A stretch of DNA of 6,883 bases, from the NCBI GenBank assembly GCA_023426855.1, contig JAEZBU010000330.1:1-6883 (forward strand), read 5' to 3'. The position numbers and the translations under genes were made by a program. Shown one piece after another: positions 6,205 through 6,883 of this stretch (its first letter is position 1; the number at the start of each line of letters is the position of its first letter). The DNA comes from Pseudomonadota bacterium (lineage in GTDB: Bacteria; Pseudomonadota; Alphaproteobacteria; Rhizobiales; Hyphomicrobiaceae). Below the pieces are notes generated by a model that worked only from the letters and a program-made list of their open reading frames with translations, was not told the DNA's origin and ran no database searches.

Positions 6205-6883
6205 GCGCTGCCTCTGGCGCGCTGTCCCCCTCGTGCCAAGTCAGGCCCTTGTAGTTGAAGCCGTCCTCGAGCGTCGGCTTGATGATTTTGAAGTAGGGCG
6301 AGAGATCGAAATCCACAGGTGCGTACAGGCTGTGATGGCGGATGTGGAGGATCTCGCGGCGGCGCGCGCGGTTGAGGTCGCTGCTGCGTGACTTGATGCG
6401 CTCGACGCGGGGCAGGATCGGATAGCGCACGCGGCCGAAAGCTTCGGCAATCAGCGTCGAGCAGATCGCGCGCGTGGGCTCCCCCGATCCAAGCGCAATC
6501 ATGCGGCGGCGCCAGCGCGCCGGCACCGGCGGGGTGGGCAGGAAATAGCGCGCCAGATCGATGATGTTGCGCATGTCGTACTGGGTGCCGAGCCGCGAAA
6601 TCATGAACTGGATGACGTCGTCGCGGTCGTCTGGGGTCAGCCCGATGGGGCGGCAGATGCGGGTGTGATACTGGTCGTACTTCGACAGCGGTACCGCCAC
6701 GCAGCCATCCGCGACATCCACCTCGATCAGCATGTGGCGGTCGGCACCGGGATTCGCGGGATCGAGCGCGTCGCCGACATACAGCGCGGCGTGTGACCAT
6801 GTTGATTGGGTGAGATATTTGACGGCGGCCGAGAATTTACTTCCGCCCGCCACCAGCACGACATCCGCCGGTCTCAGTGCGCG
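6149..6883 (-). CDS. Permuted papain-like hydrolase, YiiX/YaeF (peptidase family C92) type, 5' end beyond window
   Basis: The frame is open to the window's right edge, so the start is outside; 244 residues are visible. The visible N-terminal part, LRPADVVLVAGGSKFS, is typical of permuted NlpC/P60-like amidases just before the catalytic His. Numbering from the window edge, the His is residue 31 (TWSHAALYVG, codon 6791-6793) and the Cys is residue 141 (AICSTLIAEAF, codon 6461-6463). This His-before-Cys order marks the circularly permuted fold. Related enzymes cut amide or thioester bonds in lipids, peptides or cell-wall material; the substrate here is unknown. A GTG at 6859 would fall inside the conserved first strand, so it is not the real start. 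The final ~18 residues are Pro/Ser/Thr-rich and lie antisense to the end of the membrane-protein gene, suggesting a tail gained by stop-codon drift. A signal peptide cannot be judged because the N-terminus is missing. Confidence 0.87.
   Translation of the reverse strand, partial: RALRPADVVLVAGGSKFSAAVKYLTQSTWSHAALYVGDALDPANPGADRHMLIEVDVADGCVAVPLSKYDQYHTRICRPIGLTPDDRDDVIQFMISRLGTQYDMRNIIDLARYFLPTPPVPARWRRRMIALGSGEPTRAICSTLIAEAFGRVRYPILPRVERIKSRSSDLNRARRREILHIRHHSLYAPVDFDLSPYFKIIKPTLEDGFNYKGLTWHEGDSAPEAAPTPPSQATCPPPPSRSTA

Overview
The window is GC-rich and densely coded. Gene content points to an alphaproteobacterium: an LpxH-like phosphoesterase of the PlcP kind beside BtaA, a GYD-domain protein, and a CaiB-type CoA-transferase paired with a crotonase. 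This is an inference from gene families. No rRNA, tRNA, CRISPR array, insertion sequence or phage gene was seen.

Left part (1-1764, minus strand): a two-gene unit reads toward position 1. First is a metallophosphoesterase with all its metal-binding motifs (800-1624), best read as phospholipase C PlcP. Twenty bases later comes the N-terminal ~260 residues of BtaA (1-779), which runs off the window. BtaA makes the homoserine ether of diacylglycerol for the phosphorus-free betaine lipid DGTS. A well-formed Pho box, CTGTCAC-ATGC-CTGTAAC (1672-1689), lies 47 bases before the plcP start. Together these describe a phosphate-starvation switch: PlcP strips the phosphorylated headgroup from phospholipids, and BtaA rebuilds the released diacylglycerol as a phosphate-free lipid.

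Middle part (1765-4197, minus strand): a family III (CaiB/BaiF) CoA-transferase is followed after 5 bases by a crotonase-fold protein, then after about 100 bases by a small GYD-domain protein. The crotonase lacks both glutamates used by true enoyl-CoA hydratases, so its usual name is probably wrong about its chemistry. The carboxylic acid handled by the pair cannot be told from sequence.

Divergent gap (4198-4386): this 189-base gap separates the CoA-transferase from a plus-strand gene. It contains a 19-bp dyad (4342-4360) that could be an operator, and a TTGACA hexamer facing the CoA-transferase.

Right part (4387-6883): a 605-residue membrane protein of unrecognised family, with three N-terminal membrane segments, a long coiled-coil-like loop, a fourth membrane segment and a charged C-terminal domain. 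It converges on, and overlaps by 56 bases, a minus-strand gene for a permuted papain-like (YiiX/YaeF, C92) hydrolase whose N-terminus lies beyond the window. The most novel content is the unrecognised membrane protein; the best-supported biological story is the Pho-controlled plcP-btaA lipid-remodelling unit.
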